Below are positions 26,185 through 37,312 of a stretch of 64,000 bases of DNA, piece by piece. Where the stretch lies: contig NC_006691.1 in NCBI RefSeq assembly GCF_000091045.1, forward strand, positions 242,621 through 306,620, in the 5' to 3' direction. The notes beneath the pieces are model-generated. The model saw only the letters and a list, made by a program, of their open reading frames with translations, did not search any database and was not told where the DNA came from. The position numbers and the translations under genes are program-made. The stretch's first letter is position 1. Every line of letters starts with the position of its first letter. This DNA is from Cryptococcus deneoformans JEC21. Taxonomy: Eukaryota > Basidiomycota > Tremellomycetes > Tremellales > Cryptococcaceae.

Positions 26185-28170
26185 ATGCCAAGCGACAGCG
26201 AAAATGCCCCAAGCCCAGCATCCAAAGCGTTTGCAGACCGTCTAGCCAAATACGCCTACGTCTCAACCTCTTCTTCGCCTTCACCTCGGATGAACCCTCT
26301 CAGACGCTCCACACGATCACAAACCTCAATTTCAGACGCCGCTAAGCCGTCTATACCTTTAACAACATCTCAAGAGAGGATATACGATAGAGGATCACCC
26401 CTGAAAAAAGTAGCTTCATCCTCGTCTTCTTCCATATCGTTGTCCGCGACAAAGAAGCGCTCAGCAAAATCAATCTCAAAGGAGGACGACGAGTTTCAAG
26501 ATGTCGATACTGAAAAAGAGACCGATGATGAGGATTACAAAGGAGGGAGATTAAATTCGGGGAATCTGAAAGGCGGGGGAAAATCACCGATGAAGAAAGG
26601 AATCAAGAAGCCAAGGGGTTACGCTGCTCCCGAAATGTATGAGCATCTCAGACCGCTGAATGACCTGTTAGTTAAGGGACAAGATTGTGAGTGGTACCTC
26701 CTAAACCCGTTGAAAAGGCTCCTGTATCTGGTGTGTTCAAAAAGGGACGATCGGGACTTGGAAAGCTAATACAGTGCATTTTTGGTGGCAGTGGTGTTTT
26801 GTGGTATCAAGTGAGTCTTTGGTCCACTTTATCCCTTCCGGACATTTGATTTCAAGTACAAGACTGACAAACTATCTACTGTAGTCCAGGTGGGACAAGT
26901 GTCTCAATATATATGGTCCCAAGGGTCTCACAAGACGAATAGGGAAAATGTCTTCTACTTTGGGCCATCATTTCGCCCATCCAACCAACAAGTTTTGGGT
27001 ACGTATTGTGACTCCCAGTTTGTCCATGGTCTTTCCAAGCTTTAATTTTGACAATACCACCGTTTTGCACCATTATATAGAAAGCTCTTTATCAGTCGGG
27101 TGAGACTCCCTATAACTTCATCGTACGAACATAGGATAATGTTAATTCGTAATCTCCAACAGGGCTTACTTCAAGATTGATGTCGCCAACTGAAGACTAT
27201 AAAGTCGTTGACGAGTATAACTATGGTCTCGTGCGTCTGCGTGTCGGCTGCTATTTTCCTAGTTTCTTTGAGATCTAACACCTTTTGCAGACCAATCTTG
27301 TGGGCAGACCGACTTCCGAGGTACGTTCGCAGTCTTCTACTACGCAATGTTCGGCACTAATCACAAGAACTCTAAATTCCCTCCTTCAACAATAACGGTA
27401 CAGCAAAGTGAATTATCTACCCTGGAAATGAAGCTGAACACTATCAACTTGTTACAAAAGTTCATAAAATACCAGCCCAGTGTCGTCTGTTTTGTGGGGA
27501 AGAAGATCTGGGATGTATTTGAGAGTGTAGTTGGGAAGACGGCCGAGTTTGACGAGACTGTGAAACAAAAGGTCAAGCTGGAGGGTGAAGTTGAAAATGG
27601 AGAAGGCAGCGGTGACGGGGGAAAAGGAAGGAGCGTGATGACACTCGCTCCGACACCGGAAAGAGGAACGGTCAAGATCGAGCCGGCCGAACTGGGTGAT
27701 CAGCCGTCCCTACTTCCACTCTCGGCCAGTCCATCGAAAACCCCGCAACTTACACCGGCCCAAACTGCTTCACTCTCTCCAGCCAAAGCTAGAGCGAAAA
27801 AAGGAGCTATCAAGCCTCCAAAAACACCCTTTAGCTTCTCCCAACCTCGTGCACTGAGAATTCCGCATCCTCCTGAAGACAATGGAGGTGAAATCAAGTA
27901 TACGTATTTCTTTGTGGTACCGAGTACTTCGGGGCTGGAAAGGACACCTGTGAGTCACGGCCAATCCCCCAAGGGTGTTGTTATCAGGTCTATTGACCGA
28001 TGTGAAAGTTTCCGGAACAAGTGGCCAATTTTGCAGCCCTCAAGGCATTGGTGGATGAGCTGAAAAAGGGTAGATCCCTGCAGGGCGATTTTCTGAATAT
28101 CAGCGTGGAAGGTGTAGAGGGGACTGTGGAAGATATGCGGCGGGCAGCTATCTTAAAAAATGCTCTATGA
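26185..28170 (+). CDS. G/T(U) mismatch-specific DNA glycosylase (TDG/MUG family)
   Basis: These enzymes remove thymine or uracil mispaired with guanine and start base-excision repair in the nucleus. Likely exons are 26185-26686, 26792-26810, 26885-26889, 26943-26998, 27081-27099, 27163-27230, 27291-27320, 27404-27949 and 28009-28170. Joined, they give the catalytic motif DLVFCGINPG, then LGHHFAHPTNKFWKALYQSG, GLTSRLMSPTEDYK, GLTNLVGRPT, and the second motif VVPSTSGLERTPFPEQ. All are in the order seen in MUG, human TDG and fission yeast Thp1. The 160-residue N-terminus is Ser/Lys-rich and probably disordered. About 100 residues of low-complexity linker interrupt the domain before motif B. Two exons are 19 bases and one is only 5 bases; the 5-base exon is needed to make the catalytic Asn and keep frame. 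Family is firm, exon ends moderately so. Confidence 0.88.
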
Positions 28171-29043
28171 TTAAGCATACCGCATGGGCGTACAACTGGT
28201 TTGGAACTTCATATATGCGGCCGAATTGTTAATATCTTGCTGCCATGGCTAAGAAAATCTTTCAATATTTGTACAGTTAAAGACTCAGTAAGATGAAGAC
28301 GACAGCGTCAGACTGTTATGTGCCATGCCTCAATGAAAGGCCTTGTAAATGCATGCGTAAGAGAAAGATCCTTTGAAATCACGATGGAGATGTCCTAAAC
28401 CCGAGTCAAGGCCCTCCAATCTATCCCATACTCAAAGAGTATGAGACATAAATGAGCCTCCGGCTTATATCAAAGTCAGGATTGCAAACCAGACATGCTA
28501 GTTTGCAATGGTCTTTTGTATACCCCTCCAATGGGTACCGCCAATAGATGAGAGCTAGAGGCAGGGGGCACGAGGGTTACTCGGCTATGGAGGGGAGCAA
28601 GGCGAGAAAGATCGGCTTTAAGTGAACGAACAGATTGACTGTTTGATGATTGATGACCGAAATAGCTTGCATTTGCTGTTGATAAACTGAGAGGGAAAGA
28701 TATGGGATCCGTAAATGCCAAGAGCCGATAACAAAAGCTGTGATCATTACTCTATGTCGAGGTATCGAGAAAAAAAAAAAAGACAAAGCCACCGAGTTGC
28801 GCTCGCTCGCGGACATCTTTTTGACGGTCGGGATTAAAGCAACAAAACGCGTTCTAAAAATTTGTTCTGATACAGAATTACGTAAAAGAATACAAAAAGC
28901 TGATTGCCTCAGGTTGTCAGGCACTGGTCCGGTGCCTTTGGGCTTTGGCCGGCATTTGATGCATGATCCCATCAGTCGTACACATTCCGCCCAGAAACAT
29001 TCTTGACATCTTTTTCTTTTACTCCCCTCTTCCCCCAGCAACC
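28171..29043. other. Intergenic region and promoter of the G-gamma gene
   Basis: This 873-base region contains the 3' end of the glycosylase transcript and the promoter of the G-gamma gene. It includes a poly-A run near 28769-28781, an exact TTACGTAA at 28878-28885 and a pyrimidine tract directly before the start codon. No convincing ORF or RNA gene was found. Confidence 0.6.
28878..28885. promoter_or_regulatory. TTACGTAA palindrome upstream of the G-gamma gene
   Basis: Exact copy, 166 bases before the G-gamma ATG. It is one of six in the window, and the form resembles a bZIP-type site. Confidence 0.5.
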
Positions 29044-29366
29044 ATGTCCCATCTCGCTCCCACATCCCTCGTCCGCCCTCACAAAACGTCCATGGCGGAG
29101 CTCAAATTACGTCGTCTGAACGAACACAATGCCCGGCTTCGAGAAGACCTCGCCCGGCCCCGAGTCAGAGTCAGTGAAGCTTCCATCAGTTTGATCAAGT
29201 ACTGCTCGAACACAAAAGACCCTCTTTTGCCATCGGTCTGGGGACCTCCTGGGAAGGGGGAAGACCCCTATGCACCTCCAGATACTGGGTGCTGCATTAG
29301 TAAGTGCCCACCACTGTGTACTGAGGGGAAAGCGCCAGCTCATTCATTACCGCCTCAGTCATGTAG
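29044..29366 (+). CDS. Heterotrimeric G protein gamma subunit
   Basis: G-gamma pairs with G-beta to form the membrane-bound dimer that signals in mating and nutrient responses. Two exons (29044-29299 and 29359-29366) give about 87 residues. The N-terminal helix [20 protein letters not shown] is the coiled coil that binds G-beta. It is followed by [12 protein letters not shown], a short proline-rich link and the tail DTGCCIIM. The last eight bases of coding sequence lie in a tiny second exon that turns the end into a CIIM CaaX box for prenylation, with a neighbouring Cys that could be palmitoylated. Without splicing the end reads CCIS and runs on. The first ATG (29044) adds 16 residues before the more typical MAEL start at 29092; either could be used. 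Cryptococcus has two G-gamma proteins, Gpg1 and Gpg2; I cannot say which this is. Confidence 0.88.
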
Positions 29367-29811
29367 CCCAGGCCTAGGCTTGTCCTTCATCTTCGCATCG
29401 ACCGCTTGACTCCTCATAATACCATCAACCAAGCCGAAATACATTGTAACCTACACTCAACCTCTTGTAACATCTACATTATCACATCGTTGTAATCACC
29501 ACGCTTGACATCTCCGTTAGTCAGCACTCAAATAACTGCTGCGCACCCATCATCACCCATTAGAGAAAGAAGAGAGAAAAGAATAGAATTGAAGAACCAT
29601 GACTGGGATCGGACGAAGGAGGAGGAAGAGGACATCATCTATCTTGGGCTTTTAGGACACTTTATCGGACCTTTTATATGTACTAGTGGGCTTAATCTGG
29701 AGATCTCGGTTGATATCTCGGGCATTGACAATTGACGACGCCGTGGCAGGCACATGCGAGATAACGTTACATTTATTTTGACGAAGATAACGTCTAATAA
29801 CCAACTGAAAT
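29367..29811. other. Intergenic region between convergent G-gamma and YSC84-like genes
   Basis: This is 445 bases between two stop codons, expected to hold both 3' untranslated regions. A plus-strand ORF of 76 codons (29505-29735) lacks family features and is not called. Confidence 0.6.
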
Positions 29812-32220
29812 CTAATCAAACTCATTCCTAGCAATCCTTCTCCTCAGATCACTCCTAGATACTCCGCCCCTCAAATCCTTTGGTAAAGCCAGAACCTCCA
29901 CGTACGTACACGGGAAAATGCCTTTTCTCCCTGCTGAACCTTCACTTGCTAGCCTGCCTTCCCACCACTCACTACTGTCGCCCGCATAATCTAGCACAAT
30001 CACTACATCACCAGTTTTGAAGCCCAAATCGCCAGCAGCACCGGGCTTAAAGTCGAACATGGCGACAGCACGGGCGTACCCATCGTCGGTCGTATCGAGC
30101 CCAGGTTTGAGGCGAATCTCGGGTATGGGAGAGGAAGCAGACAGTTTACGTGGGCTAAAGTCGTAAGAAGGCGAACCGTATCGGTCCGACTGGTGGCGGT
30201 AATCCTCGAAAGGCCTACCGGCCGAGCTCGATCTCAATCTTCCCACTGCATCATCATCAAAAGGTGGGAAATCCTTTGACGGTGAGCTTTTCCGCGCAGG
30301 AGAGATATACGACGAAAAAGGCCGGGTCTTTTTAGAAGGCGAATCGTATCGTTGCTGATCTTCAAACGATGACCAATCCGTCTTCGCAAAATTGGATATA
30401 CTTTCGCGCGGTGTATAGTCAGGTTCACCAGATGCGTGGGCGTAGCTAGTGGATGTGGAAGGTTTCTTGGGGTATTCGAGGATATCGTCAAATGGTGGAC
30501 GGTTAGAGCGAGAGTTGCTCCTTGAGCGGGTGTCATTGGTAGAAAGGCGGTCGAAATGAGCAGACAGTCCGTGGCCGTTACTGTCCCAATGACCTAAAAG
30601 ATCCCGGTCTCCGCCATCAGAATTATTACGCGATCTAGGTTTTGCGGAGTTGAAAGACGCAGAGTCCCATTCTCCAAGCAGATCCTTGCCTTTACTATCC
30701 TCCTTGAGCTTTGCAGCCGTCATATACGAAAAGGGCTGAGGTACTTCCCCATCTTTCCTGAGCGAGCCACTCCTCGCCCTTCCAGCACTTGTACCGTTAC
30801 CAGTACCAACTCCAGTAGGTCCTTGAGAGTCCCAAGTGAGACCAGCATTATACGCTTCTGACGTATGTTGCGGCCCTGTACTCCCCTTCCTGGGGCTGGA
30901 AGTACCGCTGGAGAATGGATTGAGTATGCTCGACCGGCGGGGCATACCTGGTCGCGATGGCGAATTGGATCGATCAGGATCTTTACCAAACAGACTACCC
31001 GCACGTTTGCGCCCGGAACCTACACTACCCCCAGCACCAACGCCCTCTCCAAACACATATCCTCCACCGCCTTTACCAGCTTCAGGTGTGCTCCAACCCA
31101 TTCCACCACCCTCCCCTGCCTCATCCCTGCTTGTCCACCTTTGTCCTCCAGGCAGACCGGTGGATTTTTCGAGTTGGTCGATAAGGACGTCTGCCCATTC
31201 TGGAGGGTCAAACATTCCGGAGAGGATTTGCTTTGACGATGGACTTCCTCCGTAAGCAAGGCGGTTGGCGTCTTGACGTTCAAGAATGACGGAACCTTCG
31301 ACGGAAACACCACCAAAGAGACCTTTAGTCTTGGAGTAAGAGTACATGGCGGCAACTTTTCCCTTGGAATTGAGAGCACCGGATCCTTCGGCATTACGTC
31401 CAAGAGGTCCCACAGCGACCTGTCGGAAATCCTATGGTCAGCGACGTTGCAGCTTACAAAGGTGAAGGTACACACGGATAGATTACCACCTATAGTGAGT
31501 GAACCAGCAGACATGAAAGAGGTCACTGCCGACCGAGACTATGCTAATTATAAGAATTACACTTGGCATCTATCAACCCATGACCCACGTTTAAAACGAT
31601 CAAGAAGTCGGTCACCCTAGTAAACATTAGTCTTCCGCTCCTTACCATGCCTCTGTACTCACTCAGCTCCTGCTTGGCCACCAAACCCTAACCCTCCTAA
31701 TCCAATAGCACTAGGCGGCGACCATGCTGATCATCATGTCAATGCAGCTCTCGATACTAGAGGGTTTTACTCACATCCATCTGGTAAACGTGCGACAACA
31801 ACACCTGACCCCGCTCGTGCGGAGAAGAGGAAACCAGCCTTGAAGACCGTGAAAATGGCGAAACCTTCTGCTCTCTCCAGAACTGTCCTCGGAATGACCT
31901 GAACCAAGGTCAGTAAAATCTTCAACAAGAGAAGAGAAACGGGTACAGTAGGCGGAATGAACGACATACTTTGTCTAATCCGTTGTTGTTTGCATCCACA
32001 AAACTTCTCACTATTCTCCATCATAGTCAGCCGTGATTTTGCAGACGTTGCGTGAATTTGCTGCCATGGAGGGTGCTTGAAAGGCACAGGAGTGGTGACG
32101 TACAGATCTTGGCAGCTTTGCGTGACTCCTCTTGAAGACGGACTATCATTGCCATGTTCATAAGCACCAAGCTTCCCAAGGCAGCAAGGACATACCTGGT
32201 ATCGGACTATTGAATCCCAT
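29812..32220 (-). CDS. YSC84: SYLF- and SH3-domain protein of actin patches (Ysc84/Lsb3-like)
   Basis: Ysc84/Lsb3 proteins bind membranes and actin at endocytic patches. The ATG is at 32218-32220; eight or so exons can be joined, the last and largest running 31416-29812. The N-terminal SYLF domain is clear: EESRKAAKI, NGLDKVIPRTVLERAEGFAI, ARAGSGVVVARLPDG, WSPPSAIGLGGLGFGGQAGA, SAGSLTIGGNLSVAVGPLGR. A Ser/Gly/Pro-rich middle of about 350 residues, probably disordered, follows. It ends in an SH3 domain: ARAVAMFDFKPGAAGDLGF, GDVVIVLDY, SEWWEGRL and GIFPCTYVEVL. The C-terminus adds a short basic tail after the SH3 domain. At about 670 residues it is longer than the yeast protein because of the middle segment. 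The early exons are short and their junctions were chosen to keep the SYLF motifs intact. Confidence 0.88.
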
Positions 32221-32919
32221 CTTTGCCGCTGATCAATTTTAATGTATACGAGGATGATGCGATGTCAAAATGGGATGGCGAGAGTAAAAGTGCCAAAAAG
32301 GGTGGACAAAGAGTGGATAATGAATATGGTGGTGTCAACGTCATGAGATCGTCTCATCAGCAACGACAAAACCTCGGTCGCCGGCCTTATTACCCGGGGT
32401 CGATCACCGGCGTGCGTGTCTGGGCCACTTGCCAGCCGAACAACATAAAAAATATATGAGCACTGCACTTGGGACTTGCTGAGGTATTAAAAAAGTCTGG
32501 ATCTGCCCTCTACGCTGCGCTTCTTGACCGGCGGTGCAGTGTGCAGTCTCAGGTATGCATGCATCTCCAGTCTCCGGTGTTTACCCAGCTTTCAATTTTT
32601 CTAGAGGGTAGTTAACTCTCAGGCCGCGCCTCGGATAAAAAATCCCCCTCGAAGAGGACTCCGAACAAAAAGTGTCGCACTCCGCCAATTGTGGCGGCCG
32701 CATCGCACGTATCGTAATAATGGTCACGAGGGCTCCTCCAATAATCGAACGATTTGCAGATGTTGTGAATAGAGTTATGATCTTTCCGAGCAGATTGAGT
32801 GCACACACTGTGTCATTACCATCCGTCAACAACAGAGGCATGCAGATGGTATGTGTATAAATGATAGTGGGAATGCCTCTGCAATACCCACTGAAGAAGT
32901 ACAAAATGGCAAAAAGAAG
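32221..32919. other. Intergenic region upstream of the YSC84-like gene
   Basis: This 699-base region contains the YSC84-like promoter and the downstream flank of the tRNA gene. Short ORFs here look random. No repeat was found. Confidence 0.55.
32911..32915 (-). terminator. RNA polymerase III terminator of the tRNA gene
   Basis: On the minus strand this is TTTTT, starting four bases after the tRNA 3' end, which is typical for pol III. Confidence 0.75.
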
Positions 32920-33019
32920 AACCAACGGTGGGGATCGAACCCACAATCTCCCGCTTTCGGATCAGGTATTAACTGATTGTACTAGGAAGCGGACGCCGTA
33001 ACCGTTTGGCCACGCCGGC
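32920..33019 (-). tRNA. tRNA-Arg (anticodon CCT) with a 27-base intron
   Basis: The minus strand folds as a cloverleaf: acceptor GCCGGCG with CGTTGGT (several G-U pairs), D stem GCC/GGC, anticodon stem TCCGC/GCGGG and T stem GTGGG/CCCAC around TTCGATC. The A box TGGCCAAACGG and B box GGTTCGATCCC are good pol III promoters. With the intron at the usual place, one base after the anticodon (32956-32982), the anticodon at 32984-32986 reads CCT, for Arg AGG codons. The intron contains a small hairpin (ATCAG with CTGAT). The discriminator base would be T, which is unusual, so the exact 3' end and identity are less sure than the presence of the gene. Confidence 0.85.
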
Positions 33020-33069
33020 TGCGACAGTTGTTGTTCTTTTGTCAAAAATATCCCGGTTGGTTTTATTTT

Positions 33070-33077
33070 TTACGTAA
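33070..33077. promoter_or_regulatory. TTACGTAA palindrome upstream of the CYSTM gene
   Basis: Exact copy, 219 bases before the CYSTM-gene ATG and about 50 bases upstream of the 5' end of the tRNA gene, which runs the other way. Confidence 0.5.
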
Positions 33078-33288
33078 CTGGAAAGTTCTCCTTGCCACCT
33101 GGCATCCGACGCTGTGTGCGGTGAGATCTGCGAAGGACTCCGAAAGAGAGCGGCGGCGTCGTCGTAGATGTTGTGTGTCTGCTGCTGGATAATTAATTAA
33201 TTGCGATAACGATTCGATTTCCATCCAATTCTATTTTCCCAAAGTTACTTACTATTCAGCAACTCATCCTTGCAAGAACACCCTCAAG

Positions 33289-33855
33289 ATGAACAAGCCA
33301 AACTATCCAACCGTACGTGCTCTTAATCCATCAGGCAAAATGCTTGCCGGAACCTGGTCCGCCTCCACCTGAGGTGTCCAGGTCCCAGTATCATATCTAA
33401 GGCAAATTATGCTAAAAGCACCGTCTTCTTATAGATGCAACAGGATGGACAGCAGATGTACCAGGCTTCTGACGGCCAGTGGTACCCTATGAGCGCCATG
33501 CCTCAGGACTGGCACGGTTCCCAGCAGCCCCCTCAACCCGGGTACGGCGGCTATCAACAGCAGCAAGGTTACCAGTAAGTTTACACTCTTCACGCTCGAT
33601 GCATGATGCTTGAGATAGTACTGACATGCGTTACCAGTGGTCAACAACCCATGTACGCCACTCAACCTGTGTATGTCGAAAACAACCGAGGTGCCGGTGT
33701 CGGGGCTGGTGCGGCCACTGGTATTTGTGGTTAGTCGACTTTCCTTTTATCCCATGCTCCTTTCAAGCCTAGTGAATTCGTATGATGCTGACATATGTAC
33801 TATAGCTGGTCTCTGTGCTGGCCTGCTCTGTTTCGACCTTTGTCTCTTCTGCTAA
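33289..33855 (+). CDS. Cysteine-rich transmembrane (CYSTM) tail protein
   Basis: Four exons (33289-33312, 33435 to about 33574, about 33638 to 33730, and about 33806-33855) encode about 100 residues. The N-terminal two thirds is polar and rich in Gln, Gly, Pro and Tyr (GYGGYQQQQGYHGQQP). The C-terminus after a Gly/Ala stretch is GICAGLCAGLLCFDLCLFC, a hydrophobic segment with a cysteine every few positions. That layout defines the CYSTM family, small tail-anchored proteins linked to stress tolerance in yeasts and plants. The Cys-rich end is made by joining the last two exons at TGT-G/CT. The gene has its own promoter and is divergent from the tRNA gene. Function beyond membrane association is unknown. 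Confidence 0.82.
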
Positions 33856-34133
33856 GCGACAACGCAAAACCAGGTACGACAATGTTTTGTGCGCAGCGAA
33901 GCGCCAAGACAACGGAGAAGGAAGTTCGAAGCTCTCTGGGGAGAAGCACGCATATACAGCAGGGCAGGGGTCAAGTAGAGAGTTGGTTAATACACGTGCC
34001 GGCCTCTCGTTGTTGTACTGTATAGACACTCAGGATTGATGCAAGAATTCTATATTGGTATCGTGCTACGACATGTCGGTCGATATCATGCATGACCCTA
34101 AAAATGTAAACAACAAGATACGAAGTAGTATGC

Positions 34134-35436
34134 TCAACCCATCAACTGAGAAGCATCCTCTGGTGGTCGGATAGTTTGTGAGAATGTTAATAACCTGATA
34201 TCTATCAGTAGGGTAGGACCACAGAAAGAATGAACAACTCACCTTTTAACCGCCTGGATGTACTTTCGAGTTACCTCGTCATTCAATACGTGCGCAATAT
34301 TATCCTGTCCAATCTTCTCTCGTGCACTTCGTTCGTGAATACCAACACTCGTCACACCAATAGGCCACGCGGCATTACCAATAGATAGCCTTAAATAGGC
34401 GTCATTTGCCTTCTGATACGACCTACTTTGCATATGGTGGACAATTTCTGCCAACAGGCGAAGGACGTCGGGGGCAAGATCTCTTGAACGAAGAGAACGG
34501 AAGAGGGGTTTGAGGGACTGGGCGGATTGGACCTGGTTGGCAGCAGCCAGTTTTCCTTGGGTAGAACGTCGAATTTCTTCGGGACGGTTGTCCATCCACT
34601 CTTCCCATTCTTTCAATACTCCCTACTAGGATGTCAGCTGGCGATGCACACCTTGAGGAAATACTACAGACCTTCAGCGCGTAGTAAATGATTGGATAGA
34701 GCTTATTGGGGTCTGTCTTGATCAATTTCAAATCCAAAATACCCATATCCACGCCCTTCTTCTTCTTGTCATCTTTGCCCTCTTTCCCATCGACTTCTTT
34801 ACTATCCCCTTCACCGCTTGCCGCTGACCCTTCCTTTTTGCCTCTTTCTTCCGCAAGCCTATGAAGCTCCCTCGCTTTCCTTTCTACATCCTTCTTATCA
34901 AGCCCACTTTCCATTTCCTCCAAAGCCTTCTTAAAGTCATTTCTTCCCTGTCCACCCGACGGTCCTCGCTCCTCTAACAGCTCCAAAGCGCGTAGACGCA
35001 AACGCCTATCCTTGTCTGACTCTCCAAATAGTCTAATCGGCTGGCCTTTCTGTCGTAATCTCCGGATACATTCTTCTGGAGAAATGTTGAAACGTTCTTC
35101 AGATGGAATGGTTGGGTCGGGAGTGGACCTTAATGAGGATGGCGAAGCAGCTTGGACTCTAGCCAAAGCGGCATGACGTGCTTCGGCCTAAGCAGCGGTC
35201 AGTCACACGTCCGACACAGAATGGTTCACAGTACTTACTTTTACAGTCTTCTCTTTGGCTTCTTGAGCCTTTTTTGCCTCTTTCTCCTTCCTCTCCTCCT
35301 CCTTCTTTCGTCTTTCCTCTTCTTCGCGCATTCGCTCGATGTCTGCTCGTCGCATATATTTCTTCGCACCAGCATCTCCCTCGGGGACTTCGAGAGCCTT
35401 GCGCTTTGCTGAAATTTCGGCGAGGAGAGCGTCCAT
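34134..35436 (-). CDS. PRP18: Pre-mRNA splicing factor Prp18
   Basis: Prp18 acts with Slu7 in the second catalytic step of splicing. Four exons are read; the start is ATG at 35434-35436 and the stop at 34134-34136. The N-terminus (MDALLAEISAKRKAL) continues into a highly charged Glu/Lys/Arg helix. Next comes the short motif shared with Prp4, ISPEECIRRLRQKGQPIRLF followed by GESDKDRRLRLRALEL. The C-terminal Prp18 domain shows KLYPIIYYALK, LKEWEEWM, FRSLRSRDLAPDVL, AWPIGVTSVGIHERSAREK and DEVTRKYIQAVKRLLTF, ending PPEDASQLMG, as in other eukaryotes. A last intron near 34243-34183 splits the conserved VKR/LLTF sequence. The gene is divergent from MMS2 with 254 bases between starts. Confidence 0.94.
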
Positions 35437-35690
35437 TTTTATTACTGATTGTAAAATGAAATGATGAAAATAGATGGATAGTCAAATATACGTATGGTTC
35501 GTTGAAATGGACTGGATGGCGAGGGAAATAATTGCCACAAATAATAGATGGCTCGGGGAGGGCCGCCGTCATCGCAAGATCGCATTCACTGCCACCCGCC
35601 GTTCGTAGTAACCTTGAGACGACGACGGACTTTCTTTTATCGAAGACTTTTTCTTTTCTCTTATCTTTATTATCCCAAACCATACCCGCA

Positions 35691-36532
35691 ATGGCCAAGG
35701 GTGAGTTTACAAGTATATCCCAGCTGGGGCGTCGAAGAACAAGGCGTCTCCGGTCCTAGACATCGCAAGACCTTGATCGCTCACTACAAACCGATCGCTA
35801 ACCATCCCGTCATGTTCTAGTCCCTCGTTCTTTCCGACTTCTCTCGGAGCTCGAACATGGTGAAAAGGGTATCGGAGACGGATCATGCTCCTATGGTCTC
35901 AAAGATGGCGATGACATTGCCATGTACGAATGGAATGGGACAATCTTGGGTCCTCCTCACTCTGCGTTTGAGAACAGGATTTTTAGCTTGAGCATCTACT
36001 GTGGTGACAACTACCCAGGTAAGCTATATCGCTTGTACTGGACTGGTTTGGGCGACAAATGAGGGGAAATGAAAGACTATGAAGGGCGAAAGACTGACGA
36101 TACGCAGATGTTCCTCCTTTGGTCAAGTTCGAATCTAGGATCAGTCTCCCATGCGTTAACCAACAAGGCTTGGTTAGTGTTTTTCATACGTTCTTTATAC
36201 GACCAAGCCGTCAATACAATAAAGATGCGACGCTAAAGACAACGTTTGGAACGATATCGCTGATGCTCGCGTGACAGGTTGACTTTTCCAGAATCAACTC
36301 TATCTCCAAGTGGAACCGAAATTTCACCCTTGAGACTGTTCTCGTCGAGTTGAGACGGTAAGCCATAACCTTCTTGGTTTCATCGTGAAAACTTCCGTTG
36401 TGCAAAGGACTGACATCGTCTTCTTGCAGAGACATGGCCTCTCCTGCTAACCGCAAGTCCTCTCAGCCCCCTGAAGGCGTCGACTTCCCACCTCTTGATC
36501 TCCGTGCCCTTGCTCAACAGCGAGGCCTCTAA
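35691..36532 (+). CDS. MMS2: Ubiquitin-conjugating enzyme variant Mms2
   Basis: Mms2 pairs with Ubc13 to make Lys63-linked ubiquitin chains, for example on PCNA during error-free DNA damage tolerance. The first exon (35691-35700) has only ten coding bases; the second begins at 35821, giving [20 protein letters not shown]. The E2 fold is seen in [39 protein letters not shown] and [20 protein letters not shown]. The place of the catalytic Cys and HPN motif is taken by LPCVNQQG, as expected for an inactive E2 variant. Length is about 145 residues. The end, [14 protein letters not shown], is short. Introns interrupt the gene after NYPD and after NQQG. Confidence 0.93.
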
Positions 36533-37312
36533 ATCTCCTACACAAGCAATATTTTAAGCAAATGAGGCGTGTGATGGAGGAATGCCAAAGAAGTAAGGAC
36601 GTTGGATGGACTGTCAGAAGTGGGCTGTAGTCAGGTAGAGTTTCATGTTCATGTTGAGATACGGTACATCGGTATGCAGTCGGAGATCATCACTGAGCTT
36701 GTGCAGGACCCTTGCAATCGTTATTCATTATCATGGAACGTAGGAAGACCATGAAAACTGAAACAAGTTGAAGCGGCCAGTGCCGCCGCCGGAATGACAC
36801 GACCTTTTTTCGGACCCATCGATTAAAAGTCGGACCTCGTCTGTACCTTTTCCGACTTTCCTTTGTTCCCGAAACAGGATGCCTTTCGATCAACGTCCTT
36901 CGCGACTTGCCATCTCATCTCATTTGCTTTTTATGGCCGACTGCTATTGTTCCCAAAGCGAGCTCAGGTTTCAAAGCGGCCCTTCGGAGCGCTGGGAATG
37001 CAGGAAATGGACGATCAACGACCCTACGTTGACCAAGGGACGCTGCGCTTGGACTGATCATGATGGATAATGGATAATTTAAGCAGAGATGACTTTTATT
37101 GTTCCAGGACAAAAGCTGTCAACTCTTCAGCATTTCGTCTTTGGAACGACGTCGAGAATACTTTAGTCGACAATACTTTATTAACGTAACCACAGATCGT
37201 TCGATACCTCAACTTCGTTCTTCTTTGCAACCACAACCAACTACCCAGTAATTATTAAGCACTCAACACAGCACACAGTACCTTGGTATCTCAACATCCC
37301 ACTTTTATCACT
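36533..37312. other. Intergenic region between MMS2 and the serine-rich gene
   Basis: This 780-base region holds the MMS2 3' end and the promoter of the next gene. It also contains one doubtful small ORF, described separately. Confidence 0.55.
36879..37070 (+). CDS. Doubtful small ORF, 63 residues
   Basis: An ATG-initiated intronless ORF with several Cys and Trp residues (MADCYCSQSELRF, RWECRKW, KGRCAW). I recognise no family. It sits alone in an intergenic region with no sign of splicing or expression. It could be chance; it is listed because its Cys/Trp spacing resembles a small metal-binding or secreted protein. Confidence 0.15.
   Translation: MPFDQRPSRLAISSHLLFMADCYCSQSELRFQSGPSERWECRKWTINDPTLTKGRCAWTDHDG

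Noticed and set aside
37283..37312. Ten-codon upstream extension of the serine-rich protein
   Set aside because: The extension would start with TTG; the first ATG in frame is at 37313.
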